This document shows, piece after piece, positions 34,825 to 44,561 of a DNA stretch of 64,000 nucleotides. The notes under the pieces are model-generated. The model saw nothing but the letters and a program-made list of their open reading frames with translations, was not told where the DNA came from and made no database searches. Location: NCBI RefSeq assembly GCF_024330105.1, contig NZ_JANDHW010000005.1, forward strand, positions 124,001 through 188,000, written 5' to 3'. The position numbers and the translations under genes were made by a program. Positions within the stretch are counted from its first letter, which is position 1. Every line of letters begins with the position of its first letter. The stretch is from Coprobacter tertius. Lineage in GTDB: Bacteria > Bacteroidota > Bacteroidia > Bacteroidales > Coprobacteraceae.

Positions 34825-37548
34825 ATGAAGACTTTACATCCTTTCTACGCCCTAAGGGCTGTCCTGCTTTGCCTCCTGCTCCCTGCCGCCTTCGGCGGAT
34901 GCACCCTGGAAGACGCCCGGCTCGAAGTCCCGGCAAGCGGACGGGTATACACCGTCAGCTACTCTTTCGAAACGCCCCTCTCGCGGGCGGCGGCCACCGG
35001 TCCCGAAAAAGAGGTAAGAGACGTGGCCGTCTTTTTCTATAAGGCCGACGAGGACCCGGCCAACGAAAGCTACATCGACTGCCAGTCGGTTACCGTACCC
35101 GAGGGCGGCGGAACGGCCGGAAGCTTTCCCCTGCCCTTGCCCCCCACCATCCTGCAGGGCCAAAAGTACCGGCTCCTAGTCATCGGCAATTACAAAAAAT
35201 ACGCCCCCGAAGGCAAGAGCCTCACCCAATACGCCGCCGATTACAGCACCCGCACCTACAGCAAGATGAAACAGGAGATACAGGGGCAACTCGCCTCGGA
35301 CATCGCCCGGGTAACCGCCCCGTTGCCTTTCTACGGCGTGTTGTTGGGAAAAGACGGGGAAGAGACCACCCTCACCGGACCGGCCCCCACCGACACCGAC
35401 CTGGGCGTATCGGTGAAATTCAGCCGTGCCGTCGCCCGGTTCGACGTGTCGAACCTCGTAGCTGACCGCCTGAAAATAGAATGGGTGAAGGTATGCAACT
35501 ACCGCAACAAAGGATACTTTTATCACGAATCGGCCCCGGCGGGCGATATCGTGCGGGGTACCTCGGCAACGCCCCCGTCCCCGGGAGACCTGCCCCTCGG
35601 ATATGTCGACGCGCCGGATCCCACAGGACTACCGGGCAGCCTGCGGCAAGACCTCAACGGAGGCGGGCTGTACGCCTTCCCCAATATCGTCTCGTACACC
35701 GCCCAGGACGACAAGCAGACCACCTGCCTGATGATAGCCGGCTATTACCAGGCCCCGGGTCAACCGGAAAATACTACCCGACTAACCTATTACCGCGCCA
35801 ACGTAAGCGACAACGGCAGCGGACAGTTCCTTAAACGAAACTACGTGTACACGCTTACCATCGGCAACGTAAAAAGCGAAGGTGCCGAAACGGAAGAAGG
35901 CGCCGTAAACGAAAAAGAAAAGCTGCTCGACTACGTGGTGGACGACAGCTGGGAAAGCGAAAGCGGAAGCACCGTAACCGACAACACCGGAAACTTTCTC
36001 ACCCTCTCTCGCACCTCGGTCGTGCTGGCCAGCTCGGCCGGATCCTCGGAAGTTATTAAGGTATCGGTAAAACAAGGAACGGGCTGGAAACCTGAATGGA
36101 AGAATAACCCGGACAATGCCTTCCGCTTCGAGCGGGTGAACGATGAGAGTTTCAGCATCATCACCAATGGAGACAACAACGAACTCTTTACCCGAAATGC
36201 CGCCCTGACAGTCAGCGTAACGGAAATTTCCTCTACCGTATCGCTCACGATAAACGTCATACAAATGTCCTCGATCAACGACCCGCAGATGCTCACTGTA
36301 GAAGGCCGTTCGGGCGACTTCGATTATACCGTGCCCGGACAGGGAGGAATCGTATCCCTGCAAGTAATTACCGGAAGCGCCGCCTCCCGGTGGAAGGCCG
36401 AGGTAGACAATAACCTCGTCACTTATATCAACGAGTTCACCCCCGAAGGCTCGAACAGCGGCTCTCTAAGTCTCACTTTCCTGGCCAATACCGAAGGAGA
36501 GCGCCGGGGAACGGCCACGGTAAGACGGTATCTGGCCGACGGTACCCCCGACAACAACGTACCCCCCGTGCACGTCACCTTCGTACAGGCCACCAGCCCC
36601 TACAAGGTCACTCTCGTACCCAGTTTTCTGGGTCGGCTGGAGATAGACGGCTTTACCTCCCGGACAGGTAGCCAAAACGGGGTCTCCTACTCACAGCGCT
36701 TCAACGTCATCCTGGCGGACCCCGTGAACTACACCTTCAAAGCGACCTCTACCTTCAATAAAAACTCAGACGCCTTTCTGAGCCTCGACAATCGGGATGA
36801 CTCCCAAACCGCAGGCCCCCTGCAAACCTCGAAGACGGACTACAGCATCGTAACGGGAGAAAGCGGGCAAAACCTCTTCCTGAACGTGTTCCGCACCGGA
36901 CCCGGTGATAGAGACATCGAAGGGGAAATCATTGTCACGGCCGTACCCAAACCGGGCACGAGCCTCTCGGAATTTACCGTCTCGCAAAGCGTCGTCATCA
37001 AGAGCGGGTGCAAGATCGGCGATATAAAAGCGGGCAACCTGCTTTGGGCCGACCGCAACGTAGGGACCATGCCCCGCGGCCCCGGCGGTTCGCTGGTAGG
37101 GCTCAACTACTCGAACGACCCCCTTAGCGACGACAACGGTTTACAGAATGGGAGTTATAAAGGAACCTATCATAGTTTTTTCGAGGCCCCGAACGAATGC
37201 GCCTCCTTTGGCACCAATATGCACTACGAAGGCGACCTGGCTACCGGATGGAGAGTACCGTCGAATGCTGAACAGGGCTCCATAGCCGGCAGGATGCTTT
37301 TCAGCAAACAAAGGGCCTTCGCTCTCTCAGACAACAAGATCGAAGGAAATGTCGGTTGCTGGTTCCCTTTATCCGGTAGTAGTGATTCTCCCAAAGAGAT
37401 AAAAGGCATCTATTGGTCGACTGATAGGATGGGTACCACCGGTGGTTACTTCTTAGAATTACAGATAAGTTCTGCGGTTACTGCTGGTGATTATTACTCA
37501 GACGGAAAAGGACGATCCGTACGTTGCGTCCGGGATATAACGCCATGA
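34825..37548 (+). CDS. Large fimbrial tip-type lipoprotein with BACON-like repeats and FISUMP-like C-terminus
   Basis: 907 residues; lipobox Cys26 (FGGC). Residues ~30-360 are a fimbrial (DUF4906/FimA-like) N-terminal part (KEVRDVAVFFYKAD, AVARFDVSNLV). Residues ~390-740 hold at least two BACON-like Ig domains (VVLASSAGSSEVIKVSV; GGIVSLQVITG). Residues ~770-907 resemble the FISUMP/C-type-lectin-like domain (GWRVPSNAEQG, IYWSTDRMG, final GRSVRCVRD). Such a layout suits an adhesive tip. From about 37130 the DNA becomes AT-rich while the rest of the gene is GC-rich, so the terminal domain may have been exchanged. A terminator follows. Confidence 0.72.
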   Translation: MKTLHPFYALRAVLLCLLLPAAFGGCTLEDARLEVPASGRVYTVSYSFETPLSRAAATGPEKEVRDVAVFFYKADEDPANESYIDCQSVTVPEGGGTAGSFPLPLPPTILQGQKYRLLVIGNYKKYAPEGKSLTQYAADYSTRTYSKMKQEIQGQLASDIARVTAPLPFYGVLLGKDGEETTLTGPAPTDTDLGVSVKFSRAVARFDVSNLVADRLKIEWVKVCNYRNKGYFYHESAPAGDIVRGTSATPPSPGDLPLGYVDAPDPTGLPGSLRQDLNGGGLYAFPNIVSYTAQDDKQTTCLMIAGYYQAPGQPENTTRLTYYRANVSDNGSGQFLKRNYVYTLTIGNVKSEGAETEEGAVNEKEKLLDYVVDDSWESESGSTVTDNTGNFLTLSRTSVVLASSAGSSEVIKVSVKQGTGWKPEWKNNPDNAFRFERVNDESFSIITNGDNNELFTRNAALTVSVTEISSTVSLTINVIQMSSINDPQMLTVEGRSGDFDYTVPGQGGIVSLQVITGSAASRWKAEVDNNLVTYINEFTPEGSNSGSLSLTFLANTEGERRGTATVRRYLADGTPDNNVPPVHVTFVQATSPYKVTLVPSFLGRLEIDGFTSRTGSQNGVSYSQRFNVILADPVNYTFKATSTFNKNSDAFLSLDNRDDSQTAGPLQTSKTDYSIVTGESGQNLFLNVFRTGPGDRDIEGEIIVTAVPKPGTSLSEFTVSQSVVIKSGCKIGDIKAGNLLWADRNVGTMPRGPGGSLVGLNYSNDPLSDDNGLQNGSYKGTYHSFFEAPNECASFGTNMHYEGDLATGWRVPSNAEQGSIAGRMLFSKQRAFALSDNKIEGNVGCWFPLSGSSDSPKEIKGIYWSTDRMGTTGGYFLELQISSAVTAGDYYSDGKGRSVRCVRDITP

Positions 37549-37564
37549 TAAGGAAATAACAACA

Positions 37565-37602
37565 AAAGAGGGTACCCCGGCTTACCGGGATGCCCTCTTT
37601 TT
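37565..37602 (+). terminator. Terminator of the fimbrial operon
   Basis: AAAGAGGG pairs with CCCTCTTT, with an inner CCCGG/CCGGG stem, followed by T. Confidence 0.85.
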
Positions 37603-37662
37603 CACCCTTAGATTTTCTTAAAATTCACTCCGCCCCGGTCTCACAACTACAGGCGAGACTTT

Positions 37663-38781
37663 TTACGAAGGAATTACCAATAATGGGGTATCGGCATGGA
37701 ACAACATCTTATGCGCGATACTCGGATTAAATAACCGGGCGAATATATTCCGCTTCCGGTTTGTTATGGTCAGAATATCTATTTTTTCGGAACGTACCAG
37801 TTTTTCTACCCCATCGAGGAAATTATTATTATCGATAATGGTATAATTGGCTTCCCGTCCCGGATAATGTTTTCCGAAATATTCTTTTATACCGGCGAGT
37901 TTTATTTCATTCCAGGTATCCGGCTTAGCCGACATGTGTACAAAAGTTATCTTAAACTTATAATCACCGAAAAGTCTCATAAACGTATCGAGAGCAATCA
38001 GATCCTGCTGGTCGAAATTGGTAAAGAAGGCGATATTGTTTACCTCGTCGAGCATCGAGAAAGATACATTTTCGGGGATGGCGAAAACGGGAAACTTCGC
38101 AAAATCAAGAACTTCCGCCGTTACGCTACCGATAAGATCGAGCTCCTTCTGGTCTTTCCCTCTTGTACCCATAACTACCAGGGTAGGCTGGTATTCTCTA
38201 CAATAATGATTGATCTCATCTTCGGGAATCCCTTCCCTCAGGGTATAATCGAACTTCACATCGGCGAGCAAGCCGTCTTTTATTTTCTGGTGAAGCATTT
38301 CAGAAAACAATTTCATATCTTTTTTTACCCGTACTTGTACCTGTTTCAGAGCTTCATCTTCGGTAACCTCATAAGTAAAGGTATCGGTTACAGGAATCGC
38401 TCCGGGGAAATAAGGACTGAAATATACGTGAAGTAACATGACTTTCGCATCGTGATTTTTAGCGAAATCGAAGCCTATCTGACAGGCTTTAAAAGAATAA
38501 TCGGAAAAGTCGATAGGAATAAGGATGCGTTTTTCGTGTACAGCAGGAGCATCGGGCTCGGCCTCTTTTTCATTGAAGATAGAATATTGCTCGAGGATTT
38601 GAAGTGCATGAGGCAAATCTTTTTCCCGTATTCTTACCCGTACACCAGACGATATAACAGGCTGTATGAGATTTACATTCTGGATAGCCACGGGAATATT
38701 CTCGCTTTCAAGGATACCTTTGATTATCTGAGCTTTCTCGTAGGTGTAAATGGCTATTGTAATTAATCTGTCATCGTCCAT
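37663..38781 (-). CDS. Universal stress protein with DUF2007-like N-terminus and two Usp domains
   Basis: 372 residues. Residues 1-70 resemble the DUF2007 signalling domain (IAIYTYEKAQIIKGILESENIPVAIQN). Residues ~85-230 are the first UspA domain (RILIPIDFSDYSFKACQIGFDFAKNHDAKVMLLHV ... LVVMGTRGKDQKELDLIGSVTAEVL), containing the GxxGK-like ATP-site region. A more divergent Usp-like half extends to the end (VNNIAFFTNFDQQDLIALDT). It is cytoplasmic and likely a stress-response protein; the target is unknown. It is 29 bp downstream of the small HTH gene and probably co-transcribed. Confidence 0.85.
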   Translation of the reverse strand: MDDDRLITIAIYTYEKAQIIKGILESENIPVAIQNVNLIQPVISSGVRVRIREKDLPHALQILEQYSIFNEKEAEPDAPAVHEKRILIPIDFSDYSFKACQIGFDFAKNHDAKVMLLHVYFSPYFPGAIPVTDTFTYEVTEDEALKQVQVRVKKDMKLFSEMLHQKIKDGLLADVKFDYTLREGIPEDEINHYCREYQPTLVVMGTRGKDQKELDLIGSVTAEVLDFAKFPVFAIPENVSFSMLDEVNNIAFFTNFDQQDLIALDTFMRLFGDYKFKITFVHMSAKPDTWNEIKLAGIKEYFGKHYPGREANYTIIDNNNFLDGVEKLVRSEKIDILTITNRKRNIFARLFNPSIAHKMLFHADTPLLVIPS

Positions 38782-38810
38782 AATGCATTATTTTTAGCGT
38801 TTATATTCAT

Positions 38811-39074
38811 TTATTCGGCAACCGTATTCTCTTCTTCGAGAATCTTCATTGCCATGTCATATATCTGAGTATTATCGAGAACTACAATACCGCCTTCGGG
38901 ACCCGGTTCGATGTGCAAACCACAGTTTTTACCATATTCATAATTATTACCACCGAAGTAGTTTCGTACGGTCTGTACGGTTACATTCAATTCATCGGCT
39001 ATTCTGTGCATCGAACCATCAGGCAAGCAATCTTTAATACGGCGAAGTTCATTAAATGTTATTGTCTTAGTCAT
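38811..39074 (-). CDS. Small helix-turn-helix DNA-binding protein
   Basis: 87 residues. Residues ~8-45 (NELRRIKDCLPDGSMHRIADELNVTVQTVRNYFGG) form a helix-turn-helix. The C-terminal half ends with an acidic helix (IYDMAMKILEEE). Small proteins of this type are common in Bacteroidales and may act as DNA-binding regulators. It is upstream of, and probably co-transcribed with, the Usp gene, which makes autoregulation of the pair plausible but unproven. Confidence 0.75.
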   Translation of the reverse strand: MTKTITFNELRRIKDCLPDGSMHRIADELNVTVQTVRNYFGGNNYEYGKNCGLHIEPGPEGGIVVLDNTQIYDMAMKILEEENTVAE

Positions 39075-39227
39075 AATAGTAATGTTTTTAATGGTTATAC
39101 CTATGGTTAATTTTATACGCCTAATATAGGCTCAAAAATCGGTATTTCCAAATTTTACCCTGTTTTTTTTAAGTCGGAGAAAAGTTTTTTCCACCCGGCT
39201 TTTAACAAATCCACTCTTTTTATAAAG

Positions 39228-39260
39228 TTCGCCGGCCTGTAAGCATACAAGACCGGCGAA
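39228..39260 (-). terminator. Hairpin after rubredoxin gene
   Basis: TTCGCCGG pairs with CCGGCGAA, 15 bp after the rubredoxin stop codon. The T-run is weak. Confidence 0.55.
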
Positions 39261-39274
39261 AGGAAAAAAAATAA

Positions 39275-39439
39275 TTACTCGTTTACAGGTTCAAACTCGT
39301 CTTTACCCACCCCGCATATAGGGCAAACCCAATCATCGGGGATATCTTCAAATGCGGTTCCCGGTTCTATACCGCCATCGGGATCTCCTATTTCGGGATC
39401 GTATACCCAGTCACAAACAAGACAAATGTACTTTTTCAT
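39275..39439 (-). CDS. Rubredoxin
   Basis: 54 residues, typical for rubredoxin. The two iron-binding cysteine pairs are clear: [19 protein letters not shown] with CxxC, and [17 protein letters not shown] with CPxCG. The single Fe(Cys)4 centre carries electrons in the cytoplasm, often to rubrerythrin or peroxide-reducing enzymes; no such partner is adjacent. It is short and monocistronic, with the hairpin at 39228-39260 downstream. Confidence 0.96.
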   Translation of the reverse strand: MKKYICLVCDWVYDPEIGDPDGGIEPGTAFEDIPDDWVCPICGVGKDEFEPVNE

Positions 39440-39593
39440 AATCTTCGCAGTTAAAAAATTAATTTATAGTATAACAAGTTGTGTGTATTTATGTTTACAT
39501 TTAAAAACAACCTCCTATTATATTAAATAGCCGTCGAGTTGGGCATATCGGTTATTTTTCGTAAACTTGTAACGTAATATAACGATTGTCCGC

Positions 39594-42491
39594 ATGGAAC
39601 CTTTCCTGTATCTCATCGCCCGTAAATACTATCAAGAGTATAATGGCGATCTTTCAGAAATAGCATTCATATTCCCCAATCGCCGTGCCGGGATATTTTT
39701 TCAGAAATACCTCGCCGAAGTTGCGGGAAAACCTATTTTCTCTCCGGACATCTTTACGATCAACGACTTTTTCCAGAAACTGTCCCCTTATCGTCCGGCC
39801 GATCGTATCAGCATGTTATTTATTCTATATAAAGAATACGGTAAACTCGGTCATTCCGACGAATCGTTCGATGATTTTGTATTCTGGGGAGACATGCTTC
39901 TCAATGATTTCGACGACGTAGATAAATACGTCGCTGATGCCCGCCAGCTTTTCCGAAATATTAAAGAACTGAAAGAAATTGACGAATCATTCGACTATCT
40001 TACTAAGAATCAAATAGATGCCATAAAACAATTTTGGAGCAATTTCAATCCCATAAACGAAAGTAAGAAAAAAATTGAATTTTTATCGATTTGGGAGATA
40101 CTTTTTTCTCTTTACAGTAATTTCAAAGAACGCCTGAAAGAAAAAAAACTGGCTTATGAAGGAATGATTTTCCGGGATGTAGCCGAAAAAGCGATGGCTG
40201 GAAACTTACCGGATACAGGATATAAAAAAATCGTTTTTATCGGGCTAAACGTACTTTCCCGTTCCGAAGAAATCGTTATGAAAAAACTCAAGGATCGTGG
40301 CATTGCCGATTTTTATTGGGACGATGCTTCTCCGTATGTAAAAGACAAACATAATAAAGCCTCCTATTTCCTTTCGAAAAACAGAATCCTGTTTCCCTCC
40401 GAATTAGAGATCGATATTACCGGCGAAACCGGGCATCGGCAGCACATCGAAACAATCGGAATACCGTCGGCAGTAGGACAAGCCAAACAAGCCGGTGAAA
40501 TAATAGAAAATCTTATCCGGGAAAATAAAATACCGGATGTAAAAAAAGCGATCAACACAGCAATCGTTCTTCCCGACGAACATCTGCTGTTACCGGTTCT
40601 GTATTCCGTGCCCGGTGAAATCGACCCATTGAATGTGACAATGGGATATACCCTCTCCAACACACCCGTAGCCGGGCTGATCGAATCGATATTCGATTTG
40701 CAGAAACACCTAAAAATGCAAAAGGGTAACGCCGCTTTTTACCACCGCAACGTACTCTCGTTACTTTCGCATCGTTACATCATGCTTTCGGGCGAAAAAG
40801 ACATATTCGCATTAAGCAACGATATAAGGCGATATAATAAAGTATTTATCGATGCAAAAGAATTAGAGATAAACGATCTTCTGAAAAAAATATTCGTCCC
40901 GATATACGATATCCGCCAGGCTGCCGAATATCTTTTGGATATTCTCGAATATATGCAAATGAATACAGATCCGGATGAAAAGTCCGAAGCTTCGGACTAT
41001 ACTTCTTTATCGCCACTCGAAAAAGAATTTTTATACCATTATTATATTACGATTAACCGGCTGAAAGAGGTTATTACGGAATATGACATCCCGATGAACG
41101 TACCTACTTTTTTTCGGCTTGTTACGAAAATGACCGGAAATATATCAATCCCGTTTCGAGGAGAACCTTTATCGGGACTGCAAATTATGGGTGTTCTCGA
41201 AACCCGGGCTCTCGATTTCGAAAATCTGATCGTATTATCGGTAAACGAAGGCATTTTCCCGATACGAAAAACAGCGAATACCTTTATTCCTTATAATCTG
41301 AGAAAAGGATTCGGCTTATCTACGACAGAGCATCAAGACAGCATTTACGCTTACTATTTTTACCGGATGATTTACCGGGCCAAAAATATATTTCTACTAT
41401 ACGATACCCGCACAGAAGGTACCGAAACCGGAGAAATGAGTCGTTACCTTTATCAGTTGAAATATCATTATCGGTTACCGATAAAAGAAAAACTGATTAC
41501 CTACAATATTTCGGTAAATGATGCAGCTCCCCTTGTCGTAACGAAAACCGGGCCGATCATGGAAAAGTTACAACGCTTTCTCGAAGGCGGAGACAAGGCT
41601 TTATCCGCCAGCGCTATAAATATATACATCAATTGTCCTTTGCAATTTTATCTTAAATCGGTAGAAAGAATACAACCCGACGACGACGTTTCGGAAAATA
41701 TCGAGGCCAGTACTTTCGGAAGTATTTATCACAAAGTGATGGAATATATATACCAGAGGTTACAAGGGCAATTGGTAACGGCCGATATTCTCGAAAAAAT
41801 ACAAAAAGATGAAAAATCACTGACCCGTTTTATAGAAACCGCTTTTGCCGAATGTTATTATCAAAAAAAAGAACCGAGTGCTCTTACAGGGCAGAATTTT
41901 TTGGCTGGTGAAATCATCCGGAAATATGTAAAAAAAACACTGACTGCCGATCGTAAACTGACTCCTTTCCGTTATATAGAGTCAGAAAGGCTGATAGAAA
42001 TGGAACACGATTTCGGCGGGACAAAAAAAGTGCGGTTAAAAGCATTTATCGACCGCATCGATGAAAAAGACGGAACTGTAAGAATCATCGATTACAAATC
42101 GGGAATAAGACCGGGATCCGGAGCGAACCGAGAAATAACGTTTAAAAGTATCGACGAATTATTCGATCCGGAAATAAAAAACCGGCCCAAAGCCGTAATG
42201 CAGGTATTTATGTATGCCATGATGTACAGCCGCTTGCAACCGGGTTACCGTATCGAACCCGGAATTTATTATTTGAGATCGTTGTTTGAAAATAAATTCA
42301 ACTGGCTTATTTATTACAAACCCGAGCGCATCTCGGAAGCCGTACACGACTTCGCCCCATTCGATAAAGAATTCGTATCTTCTTTTAACAAATGTCTGAA
42401 TCGGATATTCGACCAAGAAATCCCCTTTACACAGACTCCTCATACCGAAATATGCGAATACTGCGAATTCGCCTCAATATGTAAACGTTAA
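39594..42491 (+). CDS. AddB-like PD-(D/E)XK nuclease of a double-strand-break repair complex
   Basis: 965 residues. The N-terminal part (AFIFPNRRAGIFFQKYLAE) resembles the inactive helicase-like region of AddB. The C-terminal ~300 residues are a PD-(D/E)XK nuclease: STFGSIYHKVMEYIYQRL, then RLKAFIDRIDEKDGTVRIIDYKSG with the catalytic D...DYK. An iron-sulfur cluster is indicated by Cys in NCPLQFYLK plus the final CEYCEFASICK, spaced as in AddB. Its AddA partner is not in this window. Monocistronic, in a normal-GC region. Confidence 0.87.
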   Translation: MEPFLYLIARKYYQEYNGDLSEIAFIFPNRRAGIFFQKYLAEVAGKPIFSPDIFTINDFFQKLSPYRPADRISMLFILYKEYGKLGHSDESFDDFVFWGDMLLNDFDDVDKYVADARQLFRNIKELKEIDESFDYLTKNQIDAIKQFWSNFNPINESKKKIEFLSIWEILFSLYSNFKERLKEKKLAYEGMIFRDVAEKAMAGNLPDTGYKKIVFIGLNVLSRSEEIVMKKLKDRGIADFYWDDASPYVKDKHNKASYFLSKNRILFPSELEIDITGETGHRQHIETIGIPSAVGQAKQAGEIIENLIRENKIPDVKKAINTAIVLPDEHLLLPVLYSVPGEIDPLNVTMGYTLSNTPVAGLIESIFDLQKHLKMQKGNAAFYHRNVLSLLSHRYIMLSGEKDIFALSNDIRRYNKVFIDAKELEINDLLKKIFVPIYDIRQAAEYLLDILEYMQMNTDPDEKSEASDYTSLSPLEKEFLYHYYITINRLKEVITEYDIPMNVPTFFRLVTKMTGNISIPFRGEPLSGLQIMGVLETRALDFENLIVLSVNEGIFPIRKTANTFIPYNLRKGFGLSTTEHQDSIYAYYFYRMIYRAKNIFLLYDTRTEGTETGEMSRYLYQLKYHYRLPIKEKLITYNISVNDAAPLVVTKTGPIMEKLQRFLEGGDKALSASAINIYINCPLQFYLKSVERIQPDDDVSENIEASTFGSIYHKVMEYIYQRLQGQLVTADILEKIQKDEKSLTRFIETAFAECYYQKKEPSALTGQNFLAGEIIRKYVKKTLTADRKLTPFRYIESERLIEMEHDFGGTKKVRLKAFIDRIDEKDGTVRIIDYKSGIRPGSGANREITFKSIDELFDPEIKNRPKAVMQVFMYAMMYSRLQPGYRIEPGIYYLRSLFENKFNWLIYYKPERISEAVHDFAPFDKEFVSSFNKCLNRIFDQEIPFTQTPHTEICEYCEFASICKR

Positions 42492-42537
42492 AAAATAAAA
42501 TCTTATAGGCTCTAAAAAATGAAAAAGTAAAATAAGA

Positions 42538-42570
42538 GAAAAAAAGGATTATCCGACCTTTTTTATTTTT
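42538..42570 (+). terminator. Weak terminator after the nuclease gene
   Basis: AAAAAGG pairs with CCTTTTT and a T-rich tail. The stem is weak and A/T rich. Confidence 0.5.
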
Positions 42571-42615
42571 ACATTGTTATTTTTTAGTTAACAATATATA
42601 CATAAATATCATATT

Positions 42616-44475
42616 ATGATCACATCATTTATCATACTGGGAGTTTCTACATTTTTCTTCATCAACGGAAAAATACGATCAGACATCGTTGCAATGTGTT
42701 CTTTACTCTCTCTGGTACTTTTTAACATACTTACTCCCGAAGAAGCTTTATCGGGATTTTCCAATAATATCGTTATCATGATGGTAGGGCTTTTTGTTGT
42801 CGGTGGCGGTATATTTCAAACAGGACTTGCAAAAATGATCGGTAGCCGTATTCTGGAACTCGCCGGTAAAAGCCAGTTAAAACTTTTTATCCTTATCATG
42901 CTGGTAACGGCCGGTATAGGTGCATTTGTCAGTAATACAGGTACGGTCGCACTAATGTTGCCGATCGTCGTGAGCATGGCTGTTGCGGCAAACATAGACC
43001 CAGGACGCTTTCTTATGCCTTTGGCATTCGCCAGTAGTATGGGGGGAATGATGACACTGATCGGTACTCCACCCAACCTCGTGATTCAGAACGTTCTTGT
43101 CAGCGCAGGATACGAGCCGCTTTCGTTCTTCTCCTTTACCCCTGTAGGCCTGATATGTATCGCCATAGGTATTGTTGCACTAATTCCGCTCAGTAAAATA
43201 TTTTTATCGAAGAAAGAAAACAAGGAAAACGAATCGAAAAAGAAAAACGGAAAAACTCAAAAAGAACTCGTACAGGAATATCAGTTATTACACAACCTGT
43301 TCCGCATGCAAGTAACCGGTCAATCTCATTTTAACGGGAAAACTCTCCAAAAACTACAAATACCACAAAAATATGGTATCAGTGTACTCGAAATAAGGAG
43401 AAAACCCGCAAATCAGAGATCTTTTTTCAAAACGATAGACCAAACCACTGCCGGTCCCGAAACAGTCATCCAAAAAGAAGACATTTTATATGTTTTAGGC
43501 GAATTCGATAAAGTTGAAAAATTCGCAGAAGAAAACCATTTGAAAATGGTTGACTATCATGTCACTGAAAATATCGACGAAATACCGGATAATCTCAACT
43601 TCCACCAGATCGGAATATCGGAAATTTTACTGATGCCAAATTCCAAACTGATAAATACTCCGGTAAAAGACAGCGGATTCCGTCAGAAATTCAATGTAAA
43701 TGTATTAGGAATACAACGAGGAGGAAAATATCTTTTAAATAACGTAAAAGATGAAAAATTGCACAGCGGAGACGCAATTCTGATTCAGGGTACATGGGAT
43801 AATATCGCCCGAATGAGTACGGACCAATCAGAATGGGTCGTTCTGGGACAACCCCGTGCCGAGGCGGCAAAAGTCACTTTAGACCACAAGGCCCCTTTGG
43901 CCGCCGGCATCATGATACTGATGATCGTAGCGATGATGTTCGATATCGTACCGTCTGTTATTGCCGTACTGGTTGCTTCCATATTGATGATACTTACCGG
44001 CTGTCTACGAAATGTCGAAGACGCCTACCGCACCATAAACTGGGAAAGTATCGTACTTATCGCGGCCATGCTTCCGATGTCGATGGCACTCGAAAAAACC
44101 GGAGCCTCCGCAATGATATCCGAAAAACTAGTATCGAGCCTGGGAGAAATGGGACCTCTCGCCTTACTGGCCGGTATATATTTTACGACCTCTCTCCTGA
44201 CAATGGTAATCAGCAATACGGCGACTGCCGTTCTTTTAGCTCCTATCGCTCTACAATCGGCCAACGGTATCGGAGTAAGTCCGTATCCTTTTTTATTTGC
44301 CGTAACAGTCGCTGCCAGCATGTGTTTCGCATCACCGTTTTCTACACCGCCCAATGCGCTGGTTATGTCTGCCGGGAAATACCGATTTACCGATTATGTA
44401 AAAGTGGGTTTACCGCTACAGGTCGTTATGGGAATCATTATGATTCTGGTCTTGCCTTTACTCTTCCCTTTCTGA
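42616..44475 (+). CDS. SLC13-type (DASS/ArsB-NhaD superfamily) permease with two RCK_C domains
   Basis: 619 residues: an N-terminal block of membrane spans with SNTGTVALMLPIVVSMA and IGTPPNLVIQNVLV (the SNT and TPPN-type binding motifs), a soluble centre (~205-410) with two TrkA-C/RCK_C-like domains (each ending in a GDxIL/EDILYVLG-like stretch), and a C-terminal membrane block repeating the motifs (VISNTATAVLLAPIALQ, FSTPPNALVM). The family moves dicarboxylates, sulfate or similar anions with sodium. Substrate unknown. It is convergent with glmM across a shared terminator. Confidence 0.88.
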   Translation: MITSFIILGVSTFFFINGKIRSDIVAMCSLLSLVLFNILTPEEALSGFSNNIVIMMVGLFVVGGGIFQTGLAKMIGSRILELAGKSQLKLFILIMLVTAGIGAFVSNTGTVALMLPIVVSMAVAANIDPGRFLMPLAFASSMGGMMTLIGTPPNLVIQNVLVSAGYEPLSFFSFTPVGLICIAIGIVALIPLSKIFLSKKENKENESKKKNGKTQKELVQEYQLLHNLFRMQVTGQSHFNGKTLQKLQIPQKYGISVLEIRRKPANQRSFFKTIDQTTAGPETVIQKEDILYVLGEFDKVEKFAEENHLKMVDYHVTENIDEIPDNLNFHQIGISEILLMPNSKLINTPVKDSGFRQKFNVNVLGIQRGGKYLLNNVKDEKLHSGDAILIQGTWDNIARMSTDQSEWVVLGQPRAEAAKVTLDHKAPLAAGIMILMIVAMMFDIVPSVIAVLVASILMILTGCLRNVEDAYRTINWESIVLIAAMLPMSMALEKTGASAMISEKLVSSLGEMGPLALLAGIYFTTSLLTMVISNTATAVLLAPIALQSANGIGVSPYPFLFAVTVAASMCFASPFSTPPNALVMSAGKYRFTDYVKVGLPLQVVMGIIMILVLPLLFPF

Positions 44476-44497
44476 AATTAAATCTTCAATAAAATAT

Positions 44498-44536
44498 AAA
44501 AAGGGGGGTATTTTTTCTCAAATACCTCCCCTTTTA
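44498..44536. terminator. Bidirectional terminator between the SLC13 gene and glmM
   Basis: AAAAGGGG..GGTATTT pairs with AAATACC.TCCCCTTTT across a short loop, with one bulge. T-rich on both strands. Confidence 0.75.
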
Positions 44537-44561
44537 AGGCAATACAAATAAATTAATATTT

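Noticed and set aside
34825-37548. Diversity-generating retroelement target with local template
   Set aside because: No reverse transcriptase, accessory gene or template repeat is visible in the window; kept only as a question about the 3' end.
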